64,000 nucleotides of DNA from Aphrophora alni (Eukaryota > Arthropoda > Insecta > Hemiptera > Aphrophoridae). This document shows, in pieces, positions 48,025 through 62,337 of the stretch. Made by a program: the position numbers and the translations under genes. Numbering within the stretch: position 1 is the first letter of the stretch; every line of letters starts with the position of its first letter. Below the pieces are notes generated by a model. The model was not told the origin of the DNA and ran no database searches. It saw only the letters and a program-made list of their open reading frames with translations. The stretch covers positions 30,289,673 to 30,353,672 of the forward strand of contig OY740774.1 of the NCBI GenBank assembly GCA_963513935.1, read 5' to 3'.

Positions 48025-48880
48025 GTGATCGGTACCACATGCTATAAATATCAGATAATTTTATCAAGTACCTGTCGGTATCAATATCATATTATACGTA
48101 TCTGATAACAGAACCTTCTGTCGCAACACATTCCTACTAAATACTTATATATTTGTCTATGTATTTCTGTACATAAATAGAACGTGAGAAAGTTTATGCA
48201 ACATTTATTAAATTATAAAACTGTAGCGTCACTTTATCCCCTCTTGGACCATTAATGCACTGTGAAACTTTACGGTTCCCAAGTCTAATGTATTTGCATT
48301 TTATGACTCTTGAAAAGTTTCTACGATACTTCAACGTATCCAATTTATGAGAAACACCGCCATAGTTCATTTTTGGTAACAGAAAGATCGGTAGATTACG
48401 TTTAATCTTTATTGTAATACAGAGTGTTCAGGAAGTAAGGTGAGAGATACGATTACGAATATTAAATGAATAAAAATGTCCAATGAACAATTCCAAAAAA
48501 GCTCATTAGTTTCATATAAACTACGAAGTTCCTAATTTATAATTTGTGTTTTTAAATTATTTGCTTTACACCATCGGAGAGATAGATTTAAAAGTTTAGT
48601 TATTTTAAAAAATTTCCAGTTTTATTTTACGATAAAACTTTACAGTTGTAGAATGATAATTCTAAACCGATAAATATTTACGTAATCTTTAATAGAACAT
48701 ATAACTCGTCTGTAATAACAGAATTTTTGTTTAATACAGAACCTATGTTGTGAGGTAGAGGAGCGAGCAGAGATAACATCGAACCATCGTAAATCAAATA
48801 TAAACGTTGAAAATAAACTGTATTCGTCTCATTTCAATATTCAATTTTAAGTTCATATTTAGTAATTTATTTATAGTTAA
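48025..48880 (+). repeat. best-conserved duplicated segment, copy B
   Basis: Partner of 38,460-39,310. Shared words include ATAAATATCAGATAATTTTA and ACACATTCCTACTAAATACT. Confidence 0.85.
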
Positions 48881-50494
48881 AACAAATTTAACATACAAGA
48901 ACACCAAATTTGTGTGACATTTAATTACATAAGTATTGTTTAAATTAATCTAAATATCTCAGAAAAGTGTCCCCTGTTCGTTCGTCTACTGACAATTGTG
49001 ATTTAATACAATGGGATTTATTTTGTAGGAAGTAGATTTCCGTAATGACTGGATGTGAATTTTTACAATTTTGAGTTATTTTTGAAATATTTAAAGATAT
49101 TAATAATGTACAATATTAAGCTCATAATTGAATGACGTTTAAAATAATATAAAATTAATAAAGTTTTCATAAAGTAGGTCAAAAAATCAAAAAAGTTTAT
49201 AGTGTAAGAATATTCCGCAAAGAAGACTTTATTGTTTTAACGTTTATCGCTTTGATGGAAAGCTTGGGTCTTCTGAGTAGTTTTAAACTGTAACCGTGGA
49301 ATTTAACTATAGCACGTTTTCAAAGATAATCTATTATAATTTATAAAATCCATCAAAATTTTTTAAATAAAACCGGTTTTTATTTCAAGTATATCATTTT
49401 TGGTTTGGTGTCAATTCAAGTTTGAAACAAATATCCAGAAATAAATAATAGGTCAAAGACATTGCCCAAACTTTCTCACAAAACAAAAAAAATCATCACC
49501 AAAAATGTCAGTGTAGTAGTTGTCTATCAAAAGGGAAAGTGAACCGTATAATAAAAAAATATATTGACCTAAACTTGCTTTGCTTGTGCCATAAAGACAA
49601 CCTCGGGGTAAGTCGCATTTAAATTAGAAATCAAACTGTTAATGATTGCAGTCAAGGTTAATTTTTGCTTTTTTACCAATGATTCCTAAATTGTAATATA
49701 TTTTTACGTATTTTATAATATCTCTATATCTGATGTTTGAATTTATTACTAATAACTCACAAGTCAACATTTTTGGAGACATAGCGACCAATTTGATTGA
49801 TTCTTCAAAGTCTACGCTTGATCATAAATTGTTAAACGTTTTTGAGAAGATCTTAAAATTAGTTTATTATCTTATGGCAGCTACACATATTTTATCAAAT
49901 AAAGAGACTTCGCGATTAGGCCTTAAACAGTGCACACATAACATGCAACAGACCCCCGAAAAGCAATTGGACTCAGAGGATCCCAAACGTATGTATCACC
50001 TAAATATCAAATAAAAATATATGATTAATCCCATACAGATTAATCACCATCGGATTCATTAGGCATTTATCACTGTTCAAAACGCATTGTTCACTGTACG
50101 TACCTAAAACTTCCGTTTGGACAAAGTTTTCTTTTCACCAATTAATCCTACTCTTCAGCAAGGTGTGATGTGTTCCACATGACTGCCATTTAAAGACGTA
50201 AATTTACCTCAAAACAGCGTACCAAGAGGGAGTAGAAAAAGTTATTAATCACAAATTATATTCTACAAAAAAACTAAAACTATAAATTTTGGATTATTAT
50301 TATTCCAATCAAAAAATAGCACGAAAACTCTATGACCACACTGTATATGGCCAACAACTATTTGAAATTATATGAGGCGGGAGATAACGAAGTAAATTAT
50401 ATCATCATGAGAAATGAAGAAGTAAAGAGTTGTAAGAAAAACAGGAAGTGTATAAATGATTGATTGATTTTTCTTCATTAATTAACTTCCACCA
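48881..50494. other. AT-rich stretch; one unrecognised 93-codon frame
   Basis: The frame at 49,733-50,014 starts at ATG and carries a GTATGT donor-like word near 49,989. Its peptide shows no recognisable domain, and chance frames of this length are expected a few times per window. Nothing else is seen. Confidence 0.35.
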
Positions 50495-51958
50495 CAAATA
50501 TTATGTTTACATGTTCTAATTCCCTTGTTGCTACCTTCAATGCTTTCTCAGTTATGTGTTGACATATAAAACATCGGAACTAGAGCGAAAGAGGAAAATT
50601 ATTTGTTTAAACATTTCCCTTCCAACAAAAACAACGGCATTATCGCTTCGTATTACATTAAAACCCAGGAAACAATGAAATGTAAAGTTGTAAAACTAAA
50701 CTATAATATTGTGACGTTAGTATGTTTGGAATCATCCACTATATAAATTTATATAATAAATGTAAAAATATACGGTGTTCCGAGTAGTGTAATGACAATT
50801 TCATAGTTTATTTACGACGGAAACGTTATGGATTTGCTCGTTAATTTACAATGTTCACTGATAAAAGTGACTTTTATAGAGAACAAAAAGGTAAACTAAA
50901 AGTGTTTTGTTTCTTCCTTATGCACAAAAGATAATAAACACTGACTTGTTAGAAACGTATTCTTTGAAGGTTTAAAAGATCTAGCAAGCCACTGCTAGAT
51001 AGCAATAAAAGCGAAACTTCCTAATAAAAACAAAGCTGGTAATTATTATAATTTAAAAAAGAATTTAATTACGTCAGCATAGCCCTTTCAATGCAGTTTA
51101 TGGAATATTCTGCCAGCCACAATTTGTTCAAAATGTAAATAAAGAACATTACGCAGCACAAATTTAAAATTACTTAAAAAAGTTTGTATACTTACTGATA
51201 TAATCACAACTTAGAACTGGTAGTTGGGGGTGGATAAGATTTCCTGAATCTGGTTTTAACCGCGTCTTTTAAATTGTGTTTTCTTTCTAATCTACTGTCT
51301 AGAGCTGTAGCTGCAGCCGCACGCTATGGGTTAGACCTGATACATTGTTTTTCAGACGATTAATGTGTAGTGAAACATCGAGTTCTCAACTTCTTAATTC
51401 TAGCAATAGAGTCAGAATTAGTAGACACCATACGTTTTTGAAACTCACGATCATTGAATATTGCATACACTAAGAAAACGACGACTCTGGACAAACTAGT
51501 ACCGGTAACTAGAAACTATCTAAAATAATCGGTATGAAATCTTAGATTGATTACCTCATTTTGGTAAACTTGCCAATCACTAAACAACAACACTAATATG
51601 AAGGTCAGGAAATGAGCAATCAGAGAATACAAAAAATCAACGTTATATCACGTAAAATGCTTGTCGCGTATTATATTTGAAACGGGGAAGTTGTAACGAC
51701 TAACTACTAAGTCATGAACATAAGGACCAAATTATCACTAAGTACTTTCCTTCCAATATAATTGTAAGTTCAAACATTGTTATATTAAAATAGAGAACAG
51801 TTAAAGCTTTTGTTTATTCAAAGATTTCAAAGTGCTTTATTCATAACTAGTTTACATCTTATGTCATTGTTCGTAACTGGCGAACGTTCAAAACGATGTT
51901 CAAACAGTTCTAAAATGGAAATGCATTAGTTCCAGACATTTAACTTTAAACAATGGAG
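50490..51958 (-). repeat. inverted partial copy of block B (covers R2 copy 4)
   Basis: 50,495-50,930 matches the reverse complement of 44,780-45,200, and 51,700-51,958 the reverse complement of 43,965-44,230. The order is what one inverted copy of about 43.96-45.2 kb would give. The right end abuts a long AG microsatellite. Confidence 0.75.
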
Positions 51959-51978
51959 TAGACGCGAAGGAGAGGGGC

Positions 51979-53279
<1,301 letters not shown>

Positions 53280-53530
53280 ATTCTATTCCTAATTAAATGA
53301 CTTCCACCACAATTATGTTTACATGTTCTAATTCTCTTGTAATTACCGTCGTTGCCTTTTCAGTTATGTATTGACATATAAAATATTGGAACTAGAGCAA
53401 CAGAGGGAAATTATTTGTTTAAATATTTCCCATTCAACAATATCCATGCTATTATTGTTTGGTATTAGATTAAAATCTAGAAAGCAATGAAATTTCCAAT
53501 GTAAAACTAAATTATAATATTCATTTTGAG
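53280..53530 (-). repeat. second inverted fragment of the block B repeat
   Basis: It matches 50,490-50,705 in the same orientation, and 44,990-45,190 in reverse. TTATGTTTACATGTTCTAAT and TGACATATAAAA are shared. Confidence 0.75.
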
Positions 53531-53559
53531 TAGCCATCGGATTATTTTATTACAATTAA

Positions 53560-55600
53560 ATGGTTATGAAAAACTCATTTTACGTCTACAGTAATCCTTC
53601 TTATACATGATGTGACATGTTTCACTGTTACACAGACGGCATCATCAGGCTGATATTCGTAAATAAATACTAAACACTATATACATACACTTAAAAATAA
53701 ATGTAGTTGCAATGTGGATATTCTTGTACATTTGTATGGGTCAACACTTAAATTATGTTCATAAATACCAATTATTTAGTGCCCACGTGATTATTCGACG
53801 GTTCCACTAGTAAACTATCTTGTAATTTAGAAGTCTTATCTTTGTATGGATAAGAATCCGACTTCTGTATGTTGTTTAGCATTGTGAATAAACTGATTGA
53901 TTAAATTATATAAACGATTTGAATTAAATTTCGTTTTTATCATTCAAATCTCGTCTGGATTCTTGCTGCGTTTGTAAATTGAAAATTCCTCCAATAAATG
54001 CATACTTCTTCCTTTTCGCGTATTATACAGAATTTCTAAATTACCTTCAGTTTTGCAGACGTGATTATTATCTATTAGTTGTTATAAAATGTGGATCTGA
54101 TTGCATTGCAGTTGTTTTCTGCATATGTTCTTTAAATCTGGTTGTAAATATACTTCCTTTGTGTTCAATGTAAAATTGTATAATAACTACATTTAAATTT
54201 GTAGATTTGACTATTGTTATATTTATCCTAATGATGTTCGTTCTGAACTATCTTATTGTCTGCCCTATATTATATCTTGTAATCTAGTTTGATAAAGGTA
54301 TTACTTATTGTTTCTCAAGTAATGGTAAGTATCTAATTGTATTTATTTTTATATCAGATTCTAACAATGTTTTGTTGTTGTTTTTTTCTTTCTCGTTTTT
54401 ATCTATATGCGTTTATGAATTATAACCATTACACTTTTCTATGTGTTTAAAACAGTTTGGATTACAAAAGTTAAATCTGAAGGTACCACAAGAATATTGA
54501 TTACTCTGTGATCAAAACCATTATAGGCACAGAGTATAACCTTAACCATAAACCTTCTTGTGTGAATATGGATGATTAAAATTGGCATGTGTAGTTTGAT
54601 TAGCTTGGATGGGTTTCCTATATATGTTGAAATGATCTTTGTTACTAATTTTAGTCAATGTAAAATCCCGATAAGTGATGCTGTTTGTTTTAATCTCATA
54701 TCTGAAAGTTATTGTTTGGTGAACATTATTTTTGTAATTGTACACATATTTATTTGTCTGTTTTAGCCTTTTATCAAACATAAAATGTCATTCTACATAC
54801 CTATGACATTAAATAATATATGATTTTATCTGATTTTTATTGTTCATTATATATTATGATTATATTTGTTGAGACATATCTCTGCTATTATGGTTGATAA
54901 TGTTGAACTCATTTCTAGGCTTTGTTTTGTCTATATATTTGATCATTGAACGTAAACAAATTCTTTTCAAGTCACTTTTCTAAGAAATTGATTAGTTCTG
55001 ATATATCGTTTTGGTCATTTTACTATTTTGATTTAAGTTATTTTGTATACTATCAATGATTTCTTTTATAGGTATATTAGTGAACAGGTTATCCGTAGAA
55101 ATATTGCGCACTTTCGACGTAATCTTTATTTTTCATTATGATAACCGAATTCCCTTTTCCGCTCTAGTCACTATGACGTTATTGATAGTCAATATCTAAT
55201 GAGTATTCAAATAGAGTTCTGTATGTTTTCTTAGCTTTGTTATTGTTTCTATTGTTTTGTACGTTTAATAAGACATAATGTTTTATCAGTCAAGATATAA
55301 GTAGCAATATTCAGATATTTATTTGGTAGTTTATGGAGAGCAACTTCAAAATTAATTAAAGTTGAGTTATGGTCACAATCATTAGTTGTTAAATTGTGTT
55401 TCAAAGCTTTATTAAGGCAATCTATTTCTTGTTCTGTTGTAATTGATAATATCCTATGTGTGTAAGTGATAGTTCAAGATAAAAAATCAGGTATAGGCAA
55501 GTATCATGTTGTAACAGTTACAGAATTATCTTATCACCAAATTCTTAGTTTCCTTTCTAAACCCTTGTTAATAGTCACCTTAATTTTAAATAACTTTTTT
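53560..55600 (-). pseudogene. Penelope-like retroelement remnant (RT plus GIY-YIG endonuclease)
   Basis: On the minus strand, pieces of a Penelope-like protein appear in the correct order but in changing frames. They are EQEIDCLNKALKHNL and FEVALHKLP (55,440-55,325), NSVIIMKNKDYVE (near 55,150-55,110, matching the family's ADKGNxVVIM), NIYRKPIQANQ then NHPYSHKKV (about 54,640-54,545), SQIYKFKCSYY (near 54,220, the GIY part), FTTRFKEHM (near 54,145), and LEILYNTRKG then LLEEFSIYKRSKNP ending at a stop (54,060-53,944). The RT catalytic FADD region (about 54,650-55,080) was not found intact. Multiple stops and shifts make it non-functional. Such elements copy themselves by RT and use a GIY-YIG nuclease. 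Limits are approximate. Confidence 0.75.
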
Positions 55601-55839
55601 AAACCAGTTCCCTCTAATAACTTGTGAATACTAATACAGATAAAGAGGTTCTAGTGTACGCAGCTTCTATATATACGTACATAATTAAAAGTTCGATGTC
55701 GTCAATCGACCAATTCGCGTCCTCTCACTCCAACAAATCACATGATTGACGTGTTATATTTGTGCTTATAAGTCAATAACAGAAAAGTTGTATACTTTTG
55801 TCGATATTTTTTTCCTTTAGTTTCATCAGAAGAGAAACT

Positions 55840-56110
55840 CTTAAAAGCTTTTGTTTATTCAGAAGATTAAACACACCGTATTTATCATTTCTTGTAACAA
55901 AGTGAACTCCGGCGCAGTTTCCATTAATCATAAACGTTCAAGTAGTGGAAGAAAGTTTCCAACAGTCATAAAATGGAAATACATTAGACTTGGGAGTACT
56001 AAGACATTAGACAGTGCATTAGTATTCATGAAGGGTGCGCCACAGTCGTAAGATTTATAGATAAATTGTAAACAAATAAAGAAAAATGTTTTGTTTCCTT
56101 ATAACTGCGC
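55840..56110 (-). repeat. dispersed repeat R3, copy 2 (inverted)
   Basis: Reverse-complement partner of 11,256-11,600 with high similarity by eye. The 66-codon frame across it is not preserved in the other copy. Confidence 0.7.
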
Positions 56111-58139
56111 AGAAGTTCTGCATAATAGCTTTAAACAATGATGTAAATATGATTGATCAGACAATTTATTTTTGTAATAGTGTTAAAAGTCTTATGTACA
56201 AAATAGCTATTTTGTCTATAATGTATCAAAAATTAAAAATAGTTATTTAGAATTCGCGAGAAATTTTAAATGACACTTCTTTCTCTAAATCTTTCAGAGT
56301 AAAGTTTTCCATAAAGTAAATTATATTTTAAAAAGTTTCGATTTTGTTTACAGATTAGCAGGGTCTGAAAAAGTTAACAAAATATAGAACCGTTCTACAT
56401 CCTAAAATAAATTTAAATTAAACTCTCAAGGATGAAATTGTCACAACGGTGACTTTTTGTTTTATATTCTTGTTATAATTTATTCGTACAATTACCATAA
56501 TTATTTATATAAAAATTAATACAACAGGTTTACACATCAAATCTTTTTGTAAAATATTAAACCTACGTATATGAACATACTTAAATATGAAAAGACTAAC
56601 CATTTCCTTGTCTAGTACTCTATTAAAAACTAAATTATAAAAGTAGACTATTTAAGGAACCAAGGACTAAAGCTCTACCTAAGATGTAAAAGCAACTAAG
56701 AGCATATCAGGAAAACGTGATAAGTTAGGGTAGGTTTGGTTAGGGTAGGGTAGGATAGGTTAGGTAATTATAATATAACATGATAAGAAAAACTATATAT
56801 CAACACAAGAAATACCTTTCACCAAATTAAACAAAGGACACTCAAAGGTCAGGCAAATAAAAAGAAGGTATTTATTTGTTCCTAATGTGCTTTAAAAAAC
56901 CTTTGTCCTCAAGAGTTTAACGGACAATCTAGTAACCATTTCCTTACCGAGTAATAACCGGACAGAAATTCAACCTTACTTATTGAAGAGCAATTTTTAT
57001 TTTCAAAATTGTGTTCAAGTTATTATTAAATAATGGCTGATGGGCGATGATGTATTGTTTTTACAATTAACAACAAAATACCATGTTATGTTATCGCGCT
57101 ACAGAAGTAAAACTTATGCAAAATCTCCATATAAATCAGATAGGAAATAGAAGTTTGTGGGTCAGTTCACAGCTAGTATACCTAATTTTTAATATTATGT
57201 TTATTATAATTATTGACTTTAAGGCAGAGACTGGGCTATATAAAAAATAATGTAGGACAACAAATAATTTCATAGAATATTGAATACCTTACATAGCTTT
57301 TCTACACTACTAAGTAATTTATATTACACTATATTCTACCAAGTTCCTATTTGTTGAACAAATTATGTTTTATTTTTGGTCCTACATTAGTATGTATACA
57401 TCCTAGACTATGCCTACTTACATTTTAATCTTGATCCAACAATAGGATGAGAAAATAGGATATAGAAAATCGCCTCCTAAAAATGGCTGAAACTTCAAAT
57501 GTTCGATATATAAAACGTTTAAACCTCTAAACGAAAAACATTATCAATCAATATTAACAAAATTAAAGAGACAAAAATTTGAAGTTTTTAATTCCACTGA
57601 TGACTTATGTCATTGGGTGTCGTTAGTACAGCTAAATTCAATACCGCTGAGATTTATCTTGATGCTCCATTATCATTTACAGTAATACTTTTAGCTTTCC
57701 TTTGTACAACTGAACGTCACGTTTTGAGAGTTGTGTAACAGCTAGAATAGCTTATGCACGTTTTACGCACGATAGAATCTATAGTTGATGTTTTCGATTT
57801 AAAAATGAATAATTGTATCAAATAAAATACACAAAGTATTTATGAAAAACAAATGCAAGTACGATATTACTTTATAATGGATACAATTAGTGTCTACTCA
57901 CCACACACAAATTTTGCGATGAATGCAGCAAGTTTTGTTGGTAAAGTTAATATGAGTAATTAGAAACATTATAACATATTCGCAAAATAATTTTATTCAA
58001 TTACGGATAGAAGAAACCAAAGTAATATAGAATTGTAACTATAATTGTAACTATGTACAAAGTGATTTTTCCTGGTTAACAAACTAAACATATTTCTCGA
58101 GACATGCGTGATGTACTTCGTCGTGTTTATTGTCAGAGG
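56111..58139. other. AT-rich stretch, no gene seen
   Basis: It contains a degenerate GGTTA/GGGTA tract at 56,725-56,765. No gene could be supported. Confidence 0.45.
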
Positions 58140-58222
58140 AGTGGGGGGGGGTGCAGCGTTTTGTTACATGTTCAGCCACGTGAATTCAATCAGCCACGTG
58201 AATTCAATTAATTCTACCGTGC
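58140..58222 (-). repeat. dispersed repeat R5, copy 2, with 18-bp tandem duplication
   Basis: Reverse-strand partner of 28,108-28,176. Inside it CAGCCACGTGAATTCAAT occurs twice in tandem (58,173-58,190 and 58,191-58,208). Copy 1 has a single equivalent. Confidence 0.65.
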
Positions 58223-60379
58223 GTAAAAACAAAAACAAAAATTCGTTCATAGAAAAAATGTCATTTAATTTTTTATATTATATGCACAAATAAAATATAT
58301 AAAAATGATAAGAACAATCAAACATTGTCTCATACCTTTAAAAGCAGAATATTTTTTCTTATTTCTTTGAACTGTAACCGATTTCGTAGCTAATGGCGAC
58401 TATATAAATTAACGTTTAATAGAAAAAAATAGATTGAAAACCCACAAATCGTTAAAAAAAAGGAAAAAAAAGGTTACAACCATTAATACTCAATATCCTA
58501 AATAATTAAATAATAATTTTTCAATTCACTATGACGTCAACTAAGGATGAAGGTTAATAATGTCACAGCTCGAGGCTTTGTCGTTGTTCTTACATAAAAG
58601 CTTTTCCAGAGCATCAAAGTTTTCCCTTTATAAAATCCTGAACCGATCATTAGCTAAATATTAGTTGGATAAAGCCATTAAAGCTAAATTAATAAACAAT
58701 TTTTTAAACGACCCGAAGCAGAATCAATAACTTATTATGAATAGCACTTCACTTGGTCGTCTTTTTTTATAGTTGAGCAGTTGCAATTCAAATTTTGCAA
58801 AACGCTTACCTACCATCGAAAGAAATATTATAAGCAAGTGTACAATAAATTAGTAGTAAATAATAATGCTTCTAATTGAAATTGAGTAAATAAAATTCTT
58901 CATTATTCAGCGAAACTGAGTAAAATAAATTGTTTTTCCAACAGTTCGCGTTCTTCTATTAAATGATTAGCTTCGACATTCATTTACCTTTACAACAACT
59001 TATAAAGGATTTGTTTTGCTAGTTTTTTCTAGTGTACAGTAGTTTTGGTATTATTTACTGTTATAGTACGTTAAAAAACGCGTTTTTTGTTTCTTGTTTT
59101 GTTATAAAGAAGATTAGGTTATTTATGACTACTAAATGAATGTACGTTGATTTTCGTAACAAATACAATACACATATTTCCAAATTCAACAAATTATATA
59201 TATTATCAATAGAGATGTTTTTATTCAATCTATTGTAAAAATAACTTATACACTTACCGCTTTACCTAACTATAGCTACTCACGATTTGTAAGATTCGCT
59301 AAATAACTTATGGAGAACGTTATAAACACTAGTTAAATATTGTTTCAGGCCAAACATTTCGGACAATCAGAACACGTTTAGATTAGAATTAGCCGTGTTC
59401 TAAGTTCTAGTACTTTTGTTCTTTAAAGTACAAATTTAACGTAATAATTTTTAAGTTATAGGTTAACTATGACATTACAGATTTTGTGACGAATATTGGC
59501 TGACAAGATGGGCATATTTAATTTAATCTTTTAAGTATGAAACACATAACAACACGTATGGCATTTGTTTCCATTTGACAAACAAGTGAGCTTAGACACG
59601 CACATAAATAGAAGTTAAACACAAGGTATCAGACACAGCTGTTGACCATGTATGGGAGGGTAATGGATACGCACACGTTAAACATCCACTGTATCACAGT
59701 ATACGTGAAATCATTTTGCTCTCGACCTAACGTTTTACTAAGATAGCATCATTTGAAAAATACTCCTCTATTTTGTTTAGAGTATATTAGGATTTATTGG
59801 CAGTAGATAGAGTGTTTTTACTTTATCAGATATACGTGCAGTAGTGTCTATATAGCATGCCAGTGGGAGAGTGCTGAGAACAACACCGACCCTTGTCCCT
59901 GACTGCACAGAGAAGTAAAAAAAAATCAGCTTTGTCCTGAAACCCACTTCGCTTTACATGTCTTTGAGAATACAATTCCCGCTTATTTTAGCTTTTATGG
60001 GCAGGATTCGTTATTAGAATTACGTAACGAATATTAGAGTTATTTCCGTAGCTCTCTAACAATTCCCATAATGCATCAACATCGAAATCTTTATGAGATC
60101 TATTGAGGATCGATTCTTAGACCAATCCGGTAACAAACGTTATAACACAAATAATTATTAAATAGCAATAATAAATCGTTCACCAAATATCAGAGATAAT
60201 AAATAATTAAATGACTTGATGTGATAAAACCCTATTGTTTGCAAATGTTTTTTTTTTTCTTCAAAATGTTTCATTAAATATGTTTTAGTTTCGTCCTTCT
60301 CAGCTCTCTATAAACTTGTTTTCATCTTTCATTTTCTTTTCCAAATATCATCTCCATATGATTTTGGGACTGCCAAAAT
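58223..60379. other. AT-rich stretch, no gene seen
   Basis: Nothing supportable apart from short homopolymers. Confidence 0.45.
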
Positions 60380-61460
60380 ATCTAGGTATTAAGTTCTGTT
60401 TAATTTTGGTCTTTACTGTGTACGAACCTCTTTGTTTTTTCTTGAATTTTTCTCTTTTATACCTTTGTTAAAAACTTCTTGAACATTCTTCACTGGTATC
60501 TCTTTTAGACCTAGTCCTGACAATTCTATTTAAGCAGTTTGTTCATTAATCTTTTTATGAAAGGTTATGGGTTTTATCCAGGTAATGGGGTCAGCCTATT
60601 TACCATACCACACGCTCTTTTGAGTTACTTCTATGGATCATTGACACTCCAAATTCAGTTATTCAACCCAAAATCAATGGCTAACTAATCTCACACCGGG
60701 AACGGCTTTGATAATTTAACTTAAAAAGGACTGCACCAGTGATATATTGGCCCTCGAGTTATCCAATTGCCACGCTCACTAAATTCAACAGGGTATAATC
60801 CAAATTGGACACACTCTTCCAAAAAAATATTACGTGGTCAGTTTGGTTTACAGCTGCCATTATTGTTACCAGTAGGAAAATGAATTCCCAGAACCATCTC
60901 GTACGATTGTTCCTTCGCCTTGATGTTGTATCCAAATGCCACAGATTGACATTCGGTAGAGTGACAGTTTTTTTCCAATTCAACAGTAATCCCGACCTTG
61001 ATCGTAAGTCCATCACAGTAATATACCTAAAATACTCCTTGTTACCGTCCATATTTATCATTGTAAAACAGCACAGTTTTTGGTTCTAAATGATCGGCAT
61101 CGTTATTTTTCCGAAATGTTGGGATCTCTATAAGGGTCGCTGTAAGAAACTCCCCGTTGACTTACAAATAATTTCTAACACATCCTGTTGTGTTCCATTA
61201 TATTTGCAAATAATATTGTCAAATGTTTTTTTATATTGTTTCAAATTTGTGTGCCATTTTTCAATAGGTAGTCCTCGTTTCTTAATAAACCAGGTTATTA
61301 GAATTTAGCATCATCTCTTTTGTTTTATTTTCTAGACTCTTTTTCACTTCTTCTTGACTAAGCTGTTCCAGTAATCTTCACTTTTCTTTAAAGACATAGG
61401 ATATAAGTCATTGTTCATGTGAAGTCTATAACCTCAAGCTGTGTGGTTAAACCCCTTTAT
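60380..61460 (-). pseudogene. decayed protein-coding region, family not recognised
   Basis: On the minus strand several coherent frames follow one another. They are LLEQLSQEEVKKSLENK (about 61,420-61,340), IKKRGLPIEKWHTNLKQYK with CKYNGTQQDVLEIICKSTG (61,285-61,143), SDPYRDPNISEK (about 61,143-61,108), DADHLEPKTVLFYNDKYGR (61,103-61,045), YYCDGLTIKVGITVELEK through ECQSVAFGYNIKAKEQ to FPTGNNNGSCKPN (61,026-60,841, then UGA), IFLEECVQFGLYPVEFSERG through YHWCSPF (about 60,830-60,725), and GLGLKEIPVKNVQEVFNKG (about 60,520-60,460). Two stops and at least two shifts separate them. A TTT|GTAAGT donor at about 61,166 leaves introns possible. The Cys- and Tyr-rich middle looks like a real protein, but I know no matching family. 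The overlapping 100-codon frame (60,759-61,061) is considered a shadow. Confidence 0.4.
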
Positions 61461-62337
61461 TCTACCCTAATTTTGCAATTCTATACAAAATAACACCATA
61501 ACCTCAAATAATTTTTTAAAACTAAACTAAAATTGAGTCCTGAAATAGATCAAATACAGATTATTTTCAATGATTACGTTTGATTTACGATGGTTCGATT
61601 TTATCTCTACACGCTCTAATACTTCTCAGACTGTCTTCTTCTCACCCTACCACGGCAAGCATAGTATTAAAAACAAAGGTACTCTTATTATGCAAGAATT
61701 ATATGTTCTACTGAAGAATATATCAATATGTATTCGATTACAACCTTTATGCAACTGCTGTAAAGTTTTTATCGTAAAATAAAACTAGAAATAATATTTA
61801 TAGGACGACATATTTGTTATCTTTTAAGACTACAGTAAATATATCATGTTTTAAGGATTAAGGTTGATATCTTGGTAAATGTATTAGAAATTTTATTTAC
61901 ATCTGAGTTTTACTGAGTCTTATTTAAAACTAAACTGCAATTTTTCAAAGGCAATTCCAAAATATATTTATTGAAAGACATCATCTTATATTTCGTTTAG
62001 TTTAAAAATGACAGGAGTGAAATTCAATAATTACTGGTTCTGATATTTTAAAACTGTAATTATGGCTTAAGTTATATATAAAGAAGAGACAAAGTAGTTG
62101 CGTCTTAACACAAAATTCAAGGTCTAAATATTTCAAATTAACTTTAATTGTTCGGTTGGGGATTGTAAGACGTTTTTACTAAACAAAAAATGCAACAGAT
62201 CAATTTTTAATGTTTTTCAAGCTTATTTTTCCATGATTGAAGATTGAGAGTATGAAGATATTAGTAGCATTTGAAATAAATTTAAAAAAATAATAGTGTT
62301 AAGTGTGACCACAGTCGGTTCTTGGTGATATTCCACA
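61461..62337. other. AT-rich stretch, no gene seen
   Basis: A 70-codon frame at 61,570-61,782 is unrecognised and not supported. Confidence 0.45.

Larger units (their letters stand above)
39950..48880 (+). repeat. large duplicated block, copy B
   Basis: Partner of 31,650-39,310. It is longer by about 1.3 kb, mainly from an inverted R1 copy with insertions (41,228-42,085) and about 1.9 kb of extra sequence (45,790-47,690) that includes a further R2 copy. Confidence 0.75.

Noticed and set aside
60759..61061. 100-codon minus-strand ORF
   Set aside because: Another frame over the same bases gives a far more protein-like sequence that continues in order beyond both ends.
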